Shown: positions 1 through 10,112, counted from the first letter of the stretch. The stretch: 64,000 nt of DNA from Dyadobacter pollutisoli (GCF_026625565.1 NZ_CP112998.1:4838501-4902500), one strand, 5' to 3'. The notes: generated from the sequence alone by a model not told the origin. A program made the numbers and translations.

Positions 1-822
1 GGCGGCTGCCATTACAGCAGAGGTTGCAACCATTATCTTTCCCATTGCCAATATTGCCCCTATCTTGCCAAACCGGAACAGTACGACATTTCCTTTTCGC
101 AGTTTGAAAGAAAAATAAGCATTTACGAAAAGGCAAAAATGGCGCTCATATCGCCAAGCCGCTGGCTGGACCAGATCGTAAAAAACGCCGCATTGACCCG
201 GAGTAACTATTCTGACAGCATCCCTAACTGCATTGATACGACTCTTTTTGCTCCGTCGGACAAAATGTTGATCAGAAAAAAAATACTTTTGCCGACAGAT
301 AAAAAACTCATCTTATTTGCCGGTGCCAATACCCAGGACCCACGCAAGGGATTTTCCTATTTTAAAGATTCATTGAAACTTTTGCCTGATGAAGTGGAAA
401 TACTGGTTTTAGGGAAAGCCAATCCGGCCGTTTTTGATTCATTTCCCGCTCCTGTTCATTATTTAGGCAAAATAACCCGGCAGGAAGACATGGCAGACGC
501 ATACAATGCGGCAGATATGATTGTGGTACCGTCGCTGGAAGACAACTTGCCCAACACCATTATGGAAGCGATGGCCTGCGGAACACCCGCGGTAGGGTTC
601 GCTACCGGGGGCATACCCGAAATGATCGATCATAAAGTCAATGGTTTTGTCTCCGAATTGAAGTCCTCGGATTCGCTGGCGGAAGGTATTAACTGGATTT
701 TAAATAATAATTCCAATGGACTTGTCTCGGCAAATGCACGTACAAAAGTCCTCAACACCTACTCCGAAAACATCGTCGCAAATCAGTATCAAAACTTGTA
801 CAAGTCGTTATTGTCCGAATGA
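1..822 (+). CDS. Glycosyltransferase family 4 protein, 5'-truncated by window edge
   Basis: The reading frame is open from base 1, so the start lies outside the window. The first visible residues (GGCHYSRGC, then CQYCP) match the N-terminal half of GT4 enzymes of exopolysaccharide clusters, a GT-B fold. The C-terminal nucleotide-sugar domain is clear: a phosphate-contacting stretch GANTQDPRKG, then PSLEDNLPNTIMEAMACGTP, the donor-binding motif with its conserved acidic residues, then GGIPEMI. The likely role is transfer of a hexose from a nucleotide sugar onto a lipid-linked or surface polysaccharide at the cytoplasmic membrane. The stop overlaps the next start as ATGA, so the two are translationally coupled. 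Donor and acceptor cannot be told from sequence. Confidence 0.9.
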   Translation, partial: GGCHYSRGCNHYLSHCQYCPYLAKPEQYDISFSQFERKISIYEKAKMALISPSRWLDQIVKNAALTRSNYSDSIPNCIDTTLFAPSDKMLIRKKILLPTDKKLILFAGANTQDPRKGFSYFKDSLKLLPDEVEILVLGKANPAVFDSFPAPVHYLGKITRQEDMADAYNAADMIVVPSLEDNLPNTIMEAMACGTPAVGFATGGIPEMIDHKVNGFVSELKSSDSLAEGINWILNNNSNGLVSANARTKVLNTYSENIVANQYQNLYKSLLSE

Positions 823-1598
823 ATAAGCAACCGATACTTACGATCATTACGATTACCTACAATGCAGAACGTTTTCTCGGCAGGACATTAGAAAGCGTGC
901 AAAAAGCGCTGCAAGGCGTAAATGACACCTCGTTACTCGAATATCTGATCATTGACGGTAATTCAAAGGACAATACACTCGCTATTGCCAACCAGTACCA
1001 ATCATTTATTACCCGCATTGTTTCCGAACCCGATAAAGGCTTGTACGATGCCATGAACAAGGGGCAGGCGCTTGCAACCGGAAAATATATCTGGTTCCTG
1101 AATGCTGGCGACGAAATTTACGATAGCCACGTCCTGTCCACATTGCTTCCTCTGCTAGAAACCAATGCAGATGTGTATTATAGCGATGCCATGTTTGTGA
1201 AAGCCGATGGGAGTGAGGTTGGGTTAAGAAGCCTTTTTACGCCCCATAAGCTTCCAGATCATTTGAAATGGCAGGATTTTGCATTGGGTATGAAGGTATG
1301 CCACCAGGCTTTTATAGCGAAAAAAGACATTGCCCCAAAGTACGATATCGACAACCTAAGCGCGGACATTGAATGGGAAATCATCTGTTTGAAAAATGCT
1401 GCGCAGGTAACCCATCTTCCCATCTTACTCTGCAAATATCTGCTTGGAGGAATATCAGTCAAAAGCCACCGTCGCTCCCTGCTTGACCGCTTCCGGGTAC
1501 TTCAAAAGCATTTTGGACTACTACCTGCATTGTATAACCACTTGCTAATCTTCTGGCGCGGCTTCTGGTTCGCACGAAAGAATGGAAAATACTGGTAA
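819..1598 (+). CDS. Glycosyltransferase family 2 (WcaA-like)
   Basis: This is a 259-residue GT-A type glycosyltransferase. The N-terminus ILTIITITYNAERFL begins the nucleotide-binding Rossmann-like fold, IIDGNSKDNT carries the first conserved Asp, and SEPDKGLYDAMNKG followed by YIWFLNAGDE gives the DxD-like metal and sugar-nucleotide site. The ATG overlaps the stop of the upstream GT4 gene by four bases, so both belong to one polysaccharide operon that extends left of the window. It is the last gene of that operon, since the next gene has its own promoter. The family is inverting; the sugar is unknown. Confidence 0.92.
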   Translation: MNKQPILTIITITYNAERFLGRTLESVQKALQGVNDTSLLEYLIIDGNSKDNTLAIANQYQSFITRIVSEPDKGLYDAMNKGQALATGKYIWFLNAGDEIYDSHVLSTLLPLLETNADVYYSDAMFVKADGSEVGLRSLFTPHKLPDHLKWQDFALGMKVCHQAFIAKKDIAPKYDIDNLSADIEWEIICLKNAAQVTHLPILLCKYLLGGISVKSHRRSLLDRFRVLQKHFGLLPALYNHLLIFWRGFWFARKNGKYW

Positions 1599-1683
1599 TT
1601 CATACTAATGCAAAATATTATATTTAATCACACAATACTTATAACATTTACCACAAGACAAAATTAAAATATTCGTAATTAAA

Positions 1684-1714
1684 TTTGGTTGACATCTGTA
1701 TAATCATATATTTG
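1684..1714 (+). promoter_or_regulatory. Bacteroidota-type promoter of the first susCD pair
   Basis: TTTG at 1684-1687 is followed after 19 bases by TATATTTG at 1707-1714, an exact fit to the -33 TTTG and -7 TAnnTTTG consensus known for the primary sigma factor of Bacteroides and relatives. It lies about 40 bases before the preferred susC start. This is a consensus match only. Confidence 0.6.
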
Positions 1715-1751
1715 TTTTTACAGTAATGTGACTCAACCAAATCTAACTATT

Positions 1752-4700
1752 ATGAGAAGAATTTTGCTCTTGTCAATTCTGACATGGGTGGGAGCTTGCG
1801 CGGCCGTTATCGGTCAAAGCTTGCAGATCACCGGAAAAATCACAACAAACGATGACGGCTCTCCCCTCCCCGGGGCCTCTGTCCAACTAAAAGGATCAAC
1901 AACAGGAACACAATCTGACGCTGAGGGCAATTACGCTATCAATGTTCCATCCTCTTCATCTATCCTTGTTTTTAGCTTTGTAGGAATGACCGCGCAGGAG
2001 ATCACGGTAGGAAGCCAAAGCGTAATTGACGTTAAATTGGTAAGTGACACCCGCAGTTTGAGCGAGGTAGTCGTGACCGGGTTTGGTTCGCAGATCAAGC
2101 GGGACCTTACCGGTAACATTGCGCAGGTAAAAGGCACGGAAATTCAGAATATGCCGGTTGCCAGCGTGGATGCTGCATTACAGGGCCGTGCGGCGGGGGT
2201 GTATGTGAATGGTGGCTCCGGAAAGCTGGGTCAGGCGATCAATGTACGTGTGCGCGGAAACTCGTCCATCAGTGCGAGCAGCCAGCCATTGTACGTGGTG
2301 GACGGTATGCCCATTACTACTTCCGACCTAAGCAACAGCGGTGGCGGTCCCACAAACCCGCTGGCGGACATCAATTCCAATGATATTGAATCCATTGAAA
2401 TACTAAAAGATGCTTCCGCAGGAGCAATTTACGGTTCCCGGGCGGCGAATGGTGTGGTGCTGATCACTACCAAGCGAGGAAAAGCTGGTAAAACCAATGT
2501 AAGCATCAACTATCAGATCGGATCATCGGAAGCGACCAGACGCGTACGCTTTTTGAATGCTGACGAGTATGTCAAATTTTACACGATGGCGGCAAATAAC
2601 CGCGACCGTATCGACGGTGTCGACCCGGCAGATCCTGATTCCTACACCACTTACATGCTTGGCAACCTGGATTATTACAGCTTAGGAACATTCAACACGC
2701 CTGATCAGAAAAATTATTCGTGGCAGGATGAAGCTTTTCGTAAAGCACCCATGCAGCAGCTTGATTTTCAGCTGAATGGCGGAAGTGAAAAGACCAAATT
2801 CTTCCTGTCAGGCCAATATATGGATCAAAAAGGAACATTGGTAGGCAACAAACTGAACCGTGTTTCCGCAAGAATGAACCTGGATCATCAGGCTTACAAA
2901 TGGTTACAAATTGGTTTATCAATGGGCCTTGCACGGACTGTAAACCAGCGATTGCCGGGTGATAATGCATTTTCAAACCCACTACAAATGGCTGCATTAA
3001 CTCCCCTGACTCCTTTTACTGATCCTGAAACAGGCTTGCCTACCGGCACACCTCCTGGTGATGTGAACGTGCCGTTGTATTTCAACCCATTGATTTCGAT
3101 TGCGTATGCCAACTTTACGGCAACATCTTTCCGCAACCTGACGAATGCATATGCTCAGATCAGCTTTACACCTGAACTGAAATTCCGCAGTGAGCTGGGT
3201 ATCGATTTGTTGAACCAAAACGAAGAAGGCTATTACCAAAGCCAAAACGTACGTAACATCAGCACAGCAGGCAATGGCTTAGGAAGTAACTATGGCACTT
3301 TCGTGACCAATTACAATACCAACAACTTCTTTTCCTATAACAAAACGCTTGGTTCTCATGGCATTGCAGCCACATTGGGAATGTCGTATCAGCAGTCTCA
3401 AAACAAGCTGAGCTTCATTGAAGGAACGCAATTCCCTTCTGATTCTTACAAAAAAATCGCCAGTGCTGCGACCAAGTCAGACGGTAGCTCTTCGGAAACC
3501 AACTATCGGTTCCTGTCTTACTTTTTAAGACTCAACTACAAGTTTTCTGACAAATACCTGCTCTCGGCCAGTGCCAGGATAGATGGTTCGTCACGATTTG
3601 GTGCCAATTCACGCTACGGTTTCTTCCCTTCCGTATCGCTGGGCTGGGTTTTGACAGAAGAAGGCTTCCTGAAAAACAACAACACTTTGAGCTTTCTTAA
3701 ACTCCGGGGCAGCTACGGTTCAACTGGTAACTCCGAAATTGGCGACTTCCCTCAATTGGGTTTATTCGCAGGTGACGCGGGTTATGCAGGCGCAGCGGGG
3801 CAACGTCCGTCTCAGATCGGAAACCCTGATTTGAAGTGGGAAACAACCAAGCAAGCCGACTTTGGTATTGATTTCGGGTTGTTCAACAACCGTATCAACG
3901 GTGAACTGGACTATTACGTAAAAAAGACCAACGGACTTTTGCTTGAAGTAAACGTCCCTGCAACGTCAGGGTTTTCTATTCAGGTTGCCAATGTAGGAAA
4001 GCTCGAAAATAAGGGTTTTGAATTTGTGTTGAATACTCAAAACATTGTGGGAGCTTTCAAATGGAACACTTCGTTCAACATTGCGAACAACAAAAACAAG
4101 GTTACTGACATTCAGGGACAGATCATTGAGGGTGGCATCCGCAGCATGAGCCGGGTAATGGAAGGCCAGCCGGTTGGCGTTTTCTACACTGTTGAATATG
4201 CCGGCGTTGATCCAGCCAATGGGAATGCACTTTTTTACAAGAATACGACTGGTACCGACGGAGCTATTGACCGGACAACGGTAACTAACAATGGCTATAA
4301 CTCTGCCAAACGGGTTGTGGCTGGTAATCCAAACCCGAAATTTGTCGGCGGTATTACCAACACATTCTCTTACAAGGGTTTTGACCTGAATGTATTCTTC
4401 AATGGCGTAGCAGGAAACAAAATCAACTTCTACGGTGTGGGCCAGTATTCTTCGGCAAACGGAATCTATGAAGATAACCAGACGGCTGACCAAATGAATG
4501 CATGGACTGCTGAAAATCCAAACACAGACGTTCCGGAAGCGCGCTTTTATCGCGGAAATGGTAACCAGGCGTCGTCCCGCTACATTTTTGATGGTTCTTA
4601 CCTTCGTCTTCGTTCGCTCACATTGGGTTACAACCTGCCTGCAAGCCTGATCAGCCGCATCAAAATGGACCGTGTCAGACTCTACGTTTCAGCATTGAAC

Positions 4701-4850
4701 CTGGCGACATTTACCAATTACAAAGGCTGGGACCCCGAGGTGAATACGGATGACCTTAGTGCCAAAGACATGAAGTTCGCGCTGGGTAATGATTTTTACA
4801 CTGCTCCCCAGCCAAGAACAGTGCTCGTTGGTATCAATATCGGTTTCTAA
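1752..4850 (+). CDS. SusC/RagA family TonB-linked outer membrane protein
   Basis: This is a large TonB-dependent importer of the SusC type, about 1032 residues. A GTG 24 bases upstream is in frame, but the ATG at 1752 begins a clean signal peptide (MRRILLLSILTWVGACAAVIGQ region), so it is preferred. After the signal come a carboxypeptidase-regulatory-like beta-sandwich (GKITTNDDGSPLPGASVQLKG), the plug entry VVVTGFGSQ, and a plug with VDGMPI and the SIEILKDASAGAIYGSRAANGVVLITTKRG motif typical of SusC. The C-terminus ends in Phe after a barrel strand, as outer-membrane barrels do. It pairs with the SusD gene 27 bases downstream and should move an oligomeric nutrient across the outer membrane. 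The substrate is unknown. Confidence 0.96.
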   Translation: MRRILLLSILTWVGACAAVIGQSLQITGKITTNDDGSPLPGASVQLKGSTTGTQSDAEGNYAINVPSSSSILVFSFVGMTAQEITVGSQSVIDVKLVSDTRSLSEVVVTGFGSQIKRDLTGNIAQVKGTEIQNMPVASVDAALQGRAAGVYVNGGSGKLGQAINVRVRGNSSISASSQPLYVVDGMPITTSDLSNSGGGPTNPLADINSNDIESIEILKDASAGAIYGSRAANGVVLITTKRGKAGKTNVSINYQIGSSEATRRVRFLNADEYVKFYTMAANNRDRIDGVDPADPDSYTTYMLGNLDYYSLGTFNTPDQKNYSWQDEAFRKAPMQQLDFQLNGGSEKTKFFLSGQYMDQKGTLVGNKLNRVSARMNLDHQAYKWLQIGLSMGLARTVNQRLPGDNAFSNPLQMAALTPLTPFTDPETGLPTGTPPGDVNVPLYFNPLISIAYANFTATSFRNLTNAYAQISFTPELKFRSELGIDLLNQNEEGYYQSQNVRNISTAGNGLGSNYGTFVTNYNTNNFFSYNKTLGSHGIAATLGMSYQQSQNKLSFIEGTQFPSDSYKKIASAATKSDGSSSETNYRFLSYFLRLNYKFSDKYLLSASARIDGSSRFGANSRYGFFPSVSLGWVLTEEGFLKNNNTLSFLKLRGSYGSTGNSEIGDFPQLGLFAGDAGYAGAAGQRPSQIGNPDLKWETTKQADFGIDFGLFNNRINGELDYYVKKTNGLLLEVNVPATSGFSIQVANVGKLENKGFEFVLNTQNIVGAFKWNTSFNIANNKNKVTDIQGQIIEGGIRSMSRVMEGQPVGVFYTVEYAGVDPANGNALFYKNTTGTDGAIDRTTVTNNGYNSAKRVVAGNPNPKFVGGITNTFSYKGFDLNVFFNGVAGNKINFYGVGQYSSANGIYEDNQTADQMNAWTAENPNTDVPEARFYRGNGNQASSRYIFDGSYLRLRSLTLGYNLPASLISRIKMDRVRLYVSALNLATFTNYKGWDPEVNTDDLSAKDMKFALGNDFYTAPQPRTVLVGINIGF

Positions 4851-4877
4851 AACATCAGGCTAATTAATTAAAGAACT

Positions 4878-6251
4878 ATGAAAAAGAAAGTATATATATA
4901 TGCATGGGCTTTGTCAGCAGGACTGTTTCTGGCAACCGGATGCGACAGTAAACTGGACGTTAAACCCACACAAAGTATAGACGAGAATGCGGCTTTGAGC
5001 ACTTCCAAGGACGTTGAAGTAACATTGATCGGCTGTTACGACGGCTTACAGGACATTGATGTTTACGGCGGCGCGTTTCAGTTTGCATCAGAACTTTTGG
5101 GAAATGACGGCGAGCTGGGTTTTGGAGGTACATTTCAGAACATGCTTGAAATGTACAACAAGGAAATTACCACAGCCAACGCAACAGCCCTTTCTACATG
5201 GAGAGATTCTTACGTAACGATCAACCGCTGCAACAACGTTCTATCAGCCCTCGATATCGTGGATGAGGACAAACGTGCACGCATTGAAGGTGAAGCACGC
5301 TTTATTCGCGGTTCTTTGTATTTCGACCTGGTGAGATTGTATGCAAAGGCTTGGGGAGACGGCGACAATGGGTCAAACCCGGGAGTACCTTTGGTCTTGA
5401 AACCAACAAGAGGGGTGACAGACGCTGACAAGATCCCCAGAAACTCAGTGGCAGAAGTTTACACGCAGGTCCTCGCAGACCTTACTGCTGCGAAATCTCT
5501 TTTGCCCGAGACCAATACCAATTATGCCAATAAATATGCCGCGTCGGCGCAGCTATCCAGGGTATATCTGATGCAATCCAATTTCGCATTGGCACGTGAT
5601 GAAGCCAATACAGTGATCGAGTCAGGTGAGTTTTCTCTGGTACCTGAGTTCGGGTCGTTGTTTTTTACCTTCCTGAACAATGGCGGATCCAATCCGGATG
5701 AGTATATTTTCTCGATGATCGTAACCCAGCAGGACGGTGTGAACGAAATGAATACTTTCTTCGGAACTACCATCACTTCGATACCTGGCACAGCTGGCCG
5801 TGGCGATATTCGTGTACTGCCCAAGCACCGCGCGCTTTATGAGACCGGTGATGCAAGAGGCGCATTTTTTGTAAGTACCAATAATACTTTTACCCAAAAA
5901 CACCTGGATAAATTTGGTAATGTGCTCCAATTCCGCCTGGCAGAAATGTACTTGACACGCGCCGAGACCAATTTCAGACTGGGAACCGTGATCGGTGCCG
6001 CTCCGCTGGCTGACTTAAATATGATCCGTACCAGGGCCGGCTTGAAAGCAGCAACAGCGGTTACATTGGCATCCATTCAGAAAGAGCGTCATTTGGAACT
6101 CGCTTTTGAAGGCCATGCACTACACGATGCAAAGCGCAACAAGCAGAGCGTAGGGGCATTAGCATTCAACTCTCCGAAACTGATCCTGCCGATCCCGCAA
6201 CGCGAGATAGATGTCAACAAACAGCTGGTTCAAAACGAAGGCTACAACTAG
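4878..6251 (+). CDS. RagB/SusD family nutrient uptake outer membrane lipoprotein
   Basis: The 457-residue product is the surface lipoprotein partner of the preceding SusC. It has a lipoprotein signal ending in LATGC (Cys22). The tetratricopeptide-like helical body follows, with the SusD hallmark sequences ARFIRGSLYFDLVRLYAKAWG and, near the C-terminus, the QFRLAEMYLTRAE and IQKERHLELAFEGHALHDAKR blocks. At 457 residues it is on the short side for SusD proteins, which are often 480-600. It lies 27 bases after susC and is followed by a strong bidirectional terminator, so the operon is just susC-susD. The lid over the SusC barrel is its known role; the ligand is not predictable here. Confidence 0.95.
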   Translation: MKKKVYIYAWALSAGLFLATGCDSKLDVKPTQSIDENAALSTSKDVEVTLIGCYDGLQDIDVYGGAFQFASELLGNDGELGFGGTFQNMLEMYNKEITTANATALSTWRDSYVTINRCNNVLSALDIVDEDKRARIEGEARFIRGSLYFDLVRLYAKAWGDGDNGSNPGVPLVLKPTRGVTDADKIPRNSVAEVYTQVLADLTAAKSLLPETNTNYANKYAASAQLSRVYLMQSNFALARDEANTVIESGEFSLVPEFGSLFFTFLNNGGSNPDEYIFSMIVTQQDGVNEMNTFFGTTITSIPGTAGRGDIRVLPKHRALYETGDARGAFFVSTNNTFTQKHLDKFGNVLQFRLAEMYLTRAETNFRLGTVIGAAPLADLNMIRTRAGLKAATAVTLASIQKERHLELAFEGHALHDAKRNKQSVGALAFNSPKLILPIPQREIDVNKQLVQNEGYN

Positions 6252-6267
6252 TCAGCCAGTAATCAAT

Positions 6268-6307
6268 AAAAAAATGCCACACCTTGACGGGTGTGGCATT
6301 TTTTTAT
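6268..6307. terminator. Bidirectional intrinsic terminator between converging Sus loci
   Basis: ATGCCACACC (6274-6283) pairs with GGTGTGGCAT (6290-6299) around a six-base loop. The stem is flanked by an A-run on the left and a T-run on the right, so it can stop transcription from both sides: susD on the plus strand and the DUF4302 gene on the minus strand. Confidence 0.85.
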
Positions 6308-6323
6308 ATGCTTTGCAGCGAAC

Positions 6324-7628
6324 TTATTGCCAGCTGATCCACGCCTTCGCGTCCTTGGCACTCACCATATCATAAGTAGTTTCAGAAGTCTGGACGAGGT
6401 AAAAACCGCTTGGATCGTATAAAAGGTTAGCGGTGTTCGCTGCTGGCCCTGTCGTAGGTGCAGGCCCTAGTGTTCCGTATTCCGTAAAAATAACCCTTCC
6501 ATCAGCCGGAAATGTAGGCCTTCTTGGAGCGTGCGCATATTCCAGGCTCAGTGAATTATCTGCATAAAAAACTGGCCCCAAAAGATCATAATTTGCATTG
6601 ACGCCCGGCTGATAAATGTAAAATGCATATTGCGCTCCTTCAAAAGTCAGGTCTTTCACTCCAAACGCATCATCCACCCCGTTCACGTGAAATCCATCAG
6701 CTGTACGCCAGTCACCGCCCGACTCGATCGGATCCTGCCACCATCTTTTGGAGGCGGCCAAATCCACCGACAGTGGTTTTATAGCGCTCACAACTACACC
6801 CGAGGCACCGCCAGCAGATAGCCCAAGTGACAATGTATTGGCATTCCAGGTGATGTTACTGAACCCTGTTATGGTCCGTGAACCATTCACCAGCGGCGAA
6901 GTAAATGTCACCCCGTCGGAAGTATAGTAGTAATTGGTTGTAAACGTCCTGCCTACGCTTCCTTCCAGCCAGGTTAGTTTCATTACCCTTTCGGTCTGGT
7001 TGGCAGTTATTTCGTAAGTAACGCCTCCAAGCGTAATTCTTTTGAAATAAGCAATGTACTTGGCAATATTGTTGAACAACAATCCCTTTGCCAGATCCCC
7101 CGCTGCGTACGCGGTCGCCTGCGCTTGTGTAGCCTTGGTAAGCACCATTCTGCTTTGGTTCTTTCTTCCGATCAATGCAATTCGGTCGGCTTTCACCGAG
7201 TCGGGAAAAATGCTGAATTCAAAATCAGATTTCAATCCCTCGCCGCGTTCACCGCCATTCACTTCCTCGTCCGGATCCGAAAGCACGTGCAGGTAGGAAT
7301 AGGTATCGAAAATCAATGCTGGCGTCTGAACTGCTTTTAAACGGTAGCTGCTTTCCTTGGATTTGGCAGCTGATGCGTCCGAAAAGTCGGAGTACATGAC
7401 TACCCTGTTCTTATCATCGAATTTAAAATAAAAACCAAAACTGCCGCCGCCATTTGGATAAATCACAGCGTTCCAGCCGTAGGGAGCTTCTACCAGCTGT
7501 TTTTCATAAGACGCGAGTGCAGCATTAAGACGTGCGTCTGCCGTTTCTTCAAAAACCGTATCATCACTGTTTTCGCAAGAAACGAAAGCAGTTGCCAGAA
7601 AAAGCAGGTATAAAATGGATTTTTTCAT
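6324..7628 (-). CDS. DUF4302 domain-containing lipoprotein
   Basis: This 434-residue protein has a lipoprotein signal (FVSCEN, Cys18), so it is probably anchored in the outer membrane. The region after it (RLNAALASYEKQLVEAPYGWNAVIYPNGGGSFGFYFKFDDKNRVVMYSDF) has the start typical of DUF4302, a family of unknown biochemical role that is found in Bacteroidota next to SusC/SusD genes. It is the last gene of a minus-strand operon susC-susD-zincin-DUF4302 and lies 7 bases after the zincin gene. Its C-terminal half is rich in beta-strands and aromatic residues, which would suit a ligand-binding surface protein. That is inference. Confidence 0.85.
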   Translation of the reverse strand: MKKSILYLLFLATAFVSCENSDDTVFEETADARLNAALASYEKQLVEAPYGWNAVIYPNGGGSFGFYFKFDDKNRVVMYSDFSDASAAKSKESSYRLKAVQTPALIFDTYSYLHVLSDPDEEVNGGERGEGLKSDFEFSIFPDSVKADRIALIGRKNQSRMVLTKATQAQATAYAAGDLAKGLLFNNIAKYIAYFKRITLGGVTYEITANQTERVMKLTWLEGSVGRTFTTNYYYTSDGVTFTSPLVNGSRTITGFSNITWNANTLSLGLSAGGASGVVVSAIKPLSVDLAASKRWWQDPIESGGDWRTADGFHVNGVDDAFGVKDLTFEGAQYAFYIYQPGVNANYDLLGPVFYADNSLSLEYAHAPRRPTFPADGRVIFTEYGTLGPAPTTGPAANTANLLYDPSGFYLVQTSETTYDMVSAKDAKAWISWQ

Positions 7629-7635
7629 CTAATAA

Positions 7636-8562
7636 TTAAAATAGTTTGTTCATAGATCCTCTAACCCGTTTTTGTAGGCTGTAAAAATCTATTTTCCAGG
7701 TATTTTTATAATAAGCCACGATGATCGCCTCTTTTTGCCTCAATGACGCCTGAGCCTGGGCTTTCGTCACACCTCTCGGGCTGGTACCTTCGGGGATCGA
7801 GTTTACAATTTTATCAAAACCCGCCCGCCCCTCAGTCAGCATCATCGCGATCATTTCTACGAAGTCCTCATCGAAATTCAGAGAACTGTAAGCTGTCACG
7901 AAACCGTCACGCCTCGCATCCGTATCTGACCAGTTGATCCAGTTACCACCCTGATACAGCGACTTGGTAACGTTTTTATATTCAACAGGATACAAAACTG
8001 TCTGGTGCAGAATATGACCAAATTCATGGTGTATCGTGTGCAAAAACCAGTCTTTGACGAAGGCAGAGTCACGGGAGGCATTGTAGCCCTCCATACCCTT
8101 GATCTTGAACAAGTTTACACCGTATAAAACCACCTTACGGCCGCCCTCGGCAGTACCCAGCGTAATGGAGCCTTCGGCATTATATTCGTTACTTCCTGAT
8201 AGAATAAAGAATTTCGGCGAATACTTATTATAGAAAACCTTCCCAGCTTCCTCCACGTAGGGAATCGTCCAAGCCTTTTTAATGGTGCTCAACAGCGGTA
8301 CTACCTGCGCTTCATCAGGTGGAACGAGCGTTTTAGTAATGTTGGCAAACTCAAACTGGTCCCATTTATACTTCGCCGAAATATTGTATGGTGTAGTGAG
8401 GCTGTCCAGAATCCATTTATCAACCGGCCCCTGTACCCAGGTATCGCCACCAAGTCCGGGAATGTCGTCCACTTCCCCAATCGCGTCTTCCTTGCACGCA
8501 CTCAGCGTCACACTCATCATGAGCGTCGCAAAGAAAATCTTTGAAAATGGTTTTATATTCAT
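7636..8562 (-). CDS. Substrate import-associated zinc metallohydrolase lipoprotein
   Basis: A 308-residue lipoprotein with signal peptide ending at Cys23 (LSAC). The zinc motif HEFGH is at residues 179-183 within HTIHHEFGHILHQ, and a downstream acidic stretch DEDFVEMIA can supply the third ligand and structural residues. This matches the family of HExxH lipoproteins found beside TonB-linked SusC/SusD systems (TIGR04549 type, putative zincin). Known members are always in such loci, and their function is presumed to be cleavage or release of the imported substrate at the cell surface. The gene lies 23 bases after susD and 7 bases before the DUF4302 gene, consistent with co-transcription. The actual substrate is unknown. 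Confidence 0.9.
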   Translation of the reverse strand: MNIKPFSKIFFATLMMSVTLSACKEDAIGEVDDIPGLGGDTWVQGPVDKWILDSLTTPYNISAKYKWDQFEFANITKTLVPPDEAQVVPLLSTIKKAWTIPYVEEAGKVFYNKYSPKFFILSGSNEYNAEGSITLGTAEGGRKVVLYGVNLFKIKGMEGYNASRDSAFVKDWFLHTIHHEFGHILHQTVLYPVEYKNVTKSLYQGGNWINWSDTDARRDGFVTAYSSLNFDEDFVEMIAMMLTEGRAGFDKIVNSIPEGTSPRGVTKAQAQASLRQKEAIIVAYYKNTWKIDFYSLQKRVRGSMNKLF

Positions 8563-8585
8563 CTCTGTCGCTATTTTCTAATTTT

Positions 8586-10058
8586 TTACCTGCTATTCTG
8601 TTCTATACCTGATAATGTGGCCGACTGTGGAATCTGAAGAATCCTGCGCGGATCATTCGCCGGAACTGAAATGACCGATCCTGTGAAGGTTTCATGCTGA
8701 ACCGGAAGGGCGTAACGCTGAATATCGAACCATCTCATTCCTTCTTGTACAAACTCAACCCGCTTGAATGCTAAAAGCGTGCTGATAATACCATTTCTCA
8801 AATTGGCGGTACCGAAATAACTCCTGATGCTACTCGCCGTGACCACTTGCGTGGCAGATTTATAATTGCTTACACGCTTGCTAACGAACACATTGAGGTC
8901 GGCCAGGGCAGCTGTGGTATTGTTCAGATAGGCATTAGCTTCAATTTTATTGAACAAAACCTCTTCGGCCGTAAATACGGGCAACATGACATAAGGCTGC
9001 CCGATTTCCGCATTCACCGACTCTCTTACAAAGTACTCATTCAGTTTTGGGATCAGATAATTATTATCCCCCTGCGTATATAACGGATACGCCCAGCTGG
9101 CCCCGCCCGCGATAATGTTCTCCGAATCTGAAATTTCCTGCCATTTACGGAAGTTCATGCCGTATCGGTACTGCGCCACATACCTTCCGTATGTCGACGA
9201 AGTTTCAATGAGCAGCAAGTTGGCATTCTGGTTTGCCCTCGAATAAGTGTTGTAAAGCTCAGCAGGCGACAAGCTTGAATAAGTCGTATTCCAGGGTCTG
9301 AGGTTCTCGCCGATATTACCTCCCGGAAAAGCCTCGTTACAATACTGCAATACCTTGTTATAATCCTTCTTGACCAGGTAAAACCGCGATGCAAAGGCAT
9401 TGGCAGCAGCCCGGTTAAAATGGTATTTGGGAATGGTGTAAGAGCCGTCGCTAATGAGCGGCAAGCCTTCCAGCAAGTCCTTTTCAATCATTTCGTACAC
9501 ATATGCGACTGTTTTCCTTTCGTATTTCTTGATAACCACCGTTTCTGGCTCAGTCACGTAAGGTATACCCGGATCGGAGTTAGGTTGTTGCGGATCAAAA
9601 AACTTGCTGAAATAATTAACGAGCATAAAGTGTGCATAAGCTCTCGCCAGCAGTGCTTCCCCTCTCTGCGCAGTATATTGCGACGGGTCGGCGGATTTAC
9701 TGATAATTTCCAACGCCTGGTTAGCTACGGAAATAGCCCGGTAGCATTCCGCCCAGTATTGGTCAGGTGAATCCTGTTCATCTACGGTTGCCTCCACCAC
9801 TTCAAATTGAAACGAAAAACGGTTCGTTTTGTCATCCTGCCCGGTGCCTTTATCTCCGACATTATCGCTCATTGCCTCCGAAAACACCACATAACCTCCC
9901 TGAGGATAGGCCGTTGTAAGCAATTGCGAAACCTGTTTCGGAGTGTTGATCGTGGCACGTGTGCTATCTGGCTCTTTGGAAAGAAAATCTTCGCAGCCTG
10001 CCAATGCAAGAAAAGGTATGATCAGAAGTATCCTTTTTAAAATCAATGTCTTACTCAT
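8586..10058 (-). CDS. RagB/SusD family nutrient uptake outer membrane lipoprotein
   Basis: This is the SusD partner of the second uptake locus, about 490 residues. An in-frame TTG lies nine bases upstream, but the ATG at 10058 gives the normal lipoprotein signal with lipobox LALAGC (Cys22). The helical SusD core shows ARAYAHFMLVNYFSKFF, FNRAAANAFASRFYLVKKDYNKVL and, near the end, FKRVEFVQEGMRWFDIQRYALPV, the standard C-terminal SusD block. It follows susC by about 54 bases and precedes the zincin gene by 23 bases. It should bind the substrate outside the cell and act as lid of the SusC barrel. Confidence 0.95.
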   Translation of the reverse strand: MSKTLILKRILLIIPFLALAGCEDFLSKEPDSTRATINTPKQVSQLLTTAYPQGGYVVFSEAMSDNVGDKGTGQDDKTNRFSFQFEVVEATVDEQDSPDQYWAECYRAISVANQALEIISKSADPSQYTAQRGEALLARAYAHFMLVNYFSKFFDPQQPNSDPGIPYVTEPETVVIKKYERKTVAYVYEMIEKDLLEGLPLISDGSYTIPKYHFNRAAANAFASRFYLVKKDYNKVLQYCNEAFPGGNIGENLRPWNTTYSSLSPAELYNTYSRANQNANLLLIETSSTYGRYVAQYRYGMNFRKWQEISDSENIIAGGASWAYPLYTQGDNNYLIPKLNEYFVRESVNAEIGQPYVMLPVFTAEEVLFNKIEANAYLNNTTAALADLNVFVSKRVSNYKSATQVVTASSIRSYFGTANLRNGIISTLLAFKRVEFVQEGMRWFDIQRYALPVQHETFTGSVISVPANDPRRILQIPQSATLSGIEQNSR

Positions 10059-10112
10059 ATATATCAATTCATAAAATCATCCGGTACCTAAATCATTTCA
10101 AACTTTCACCAC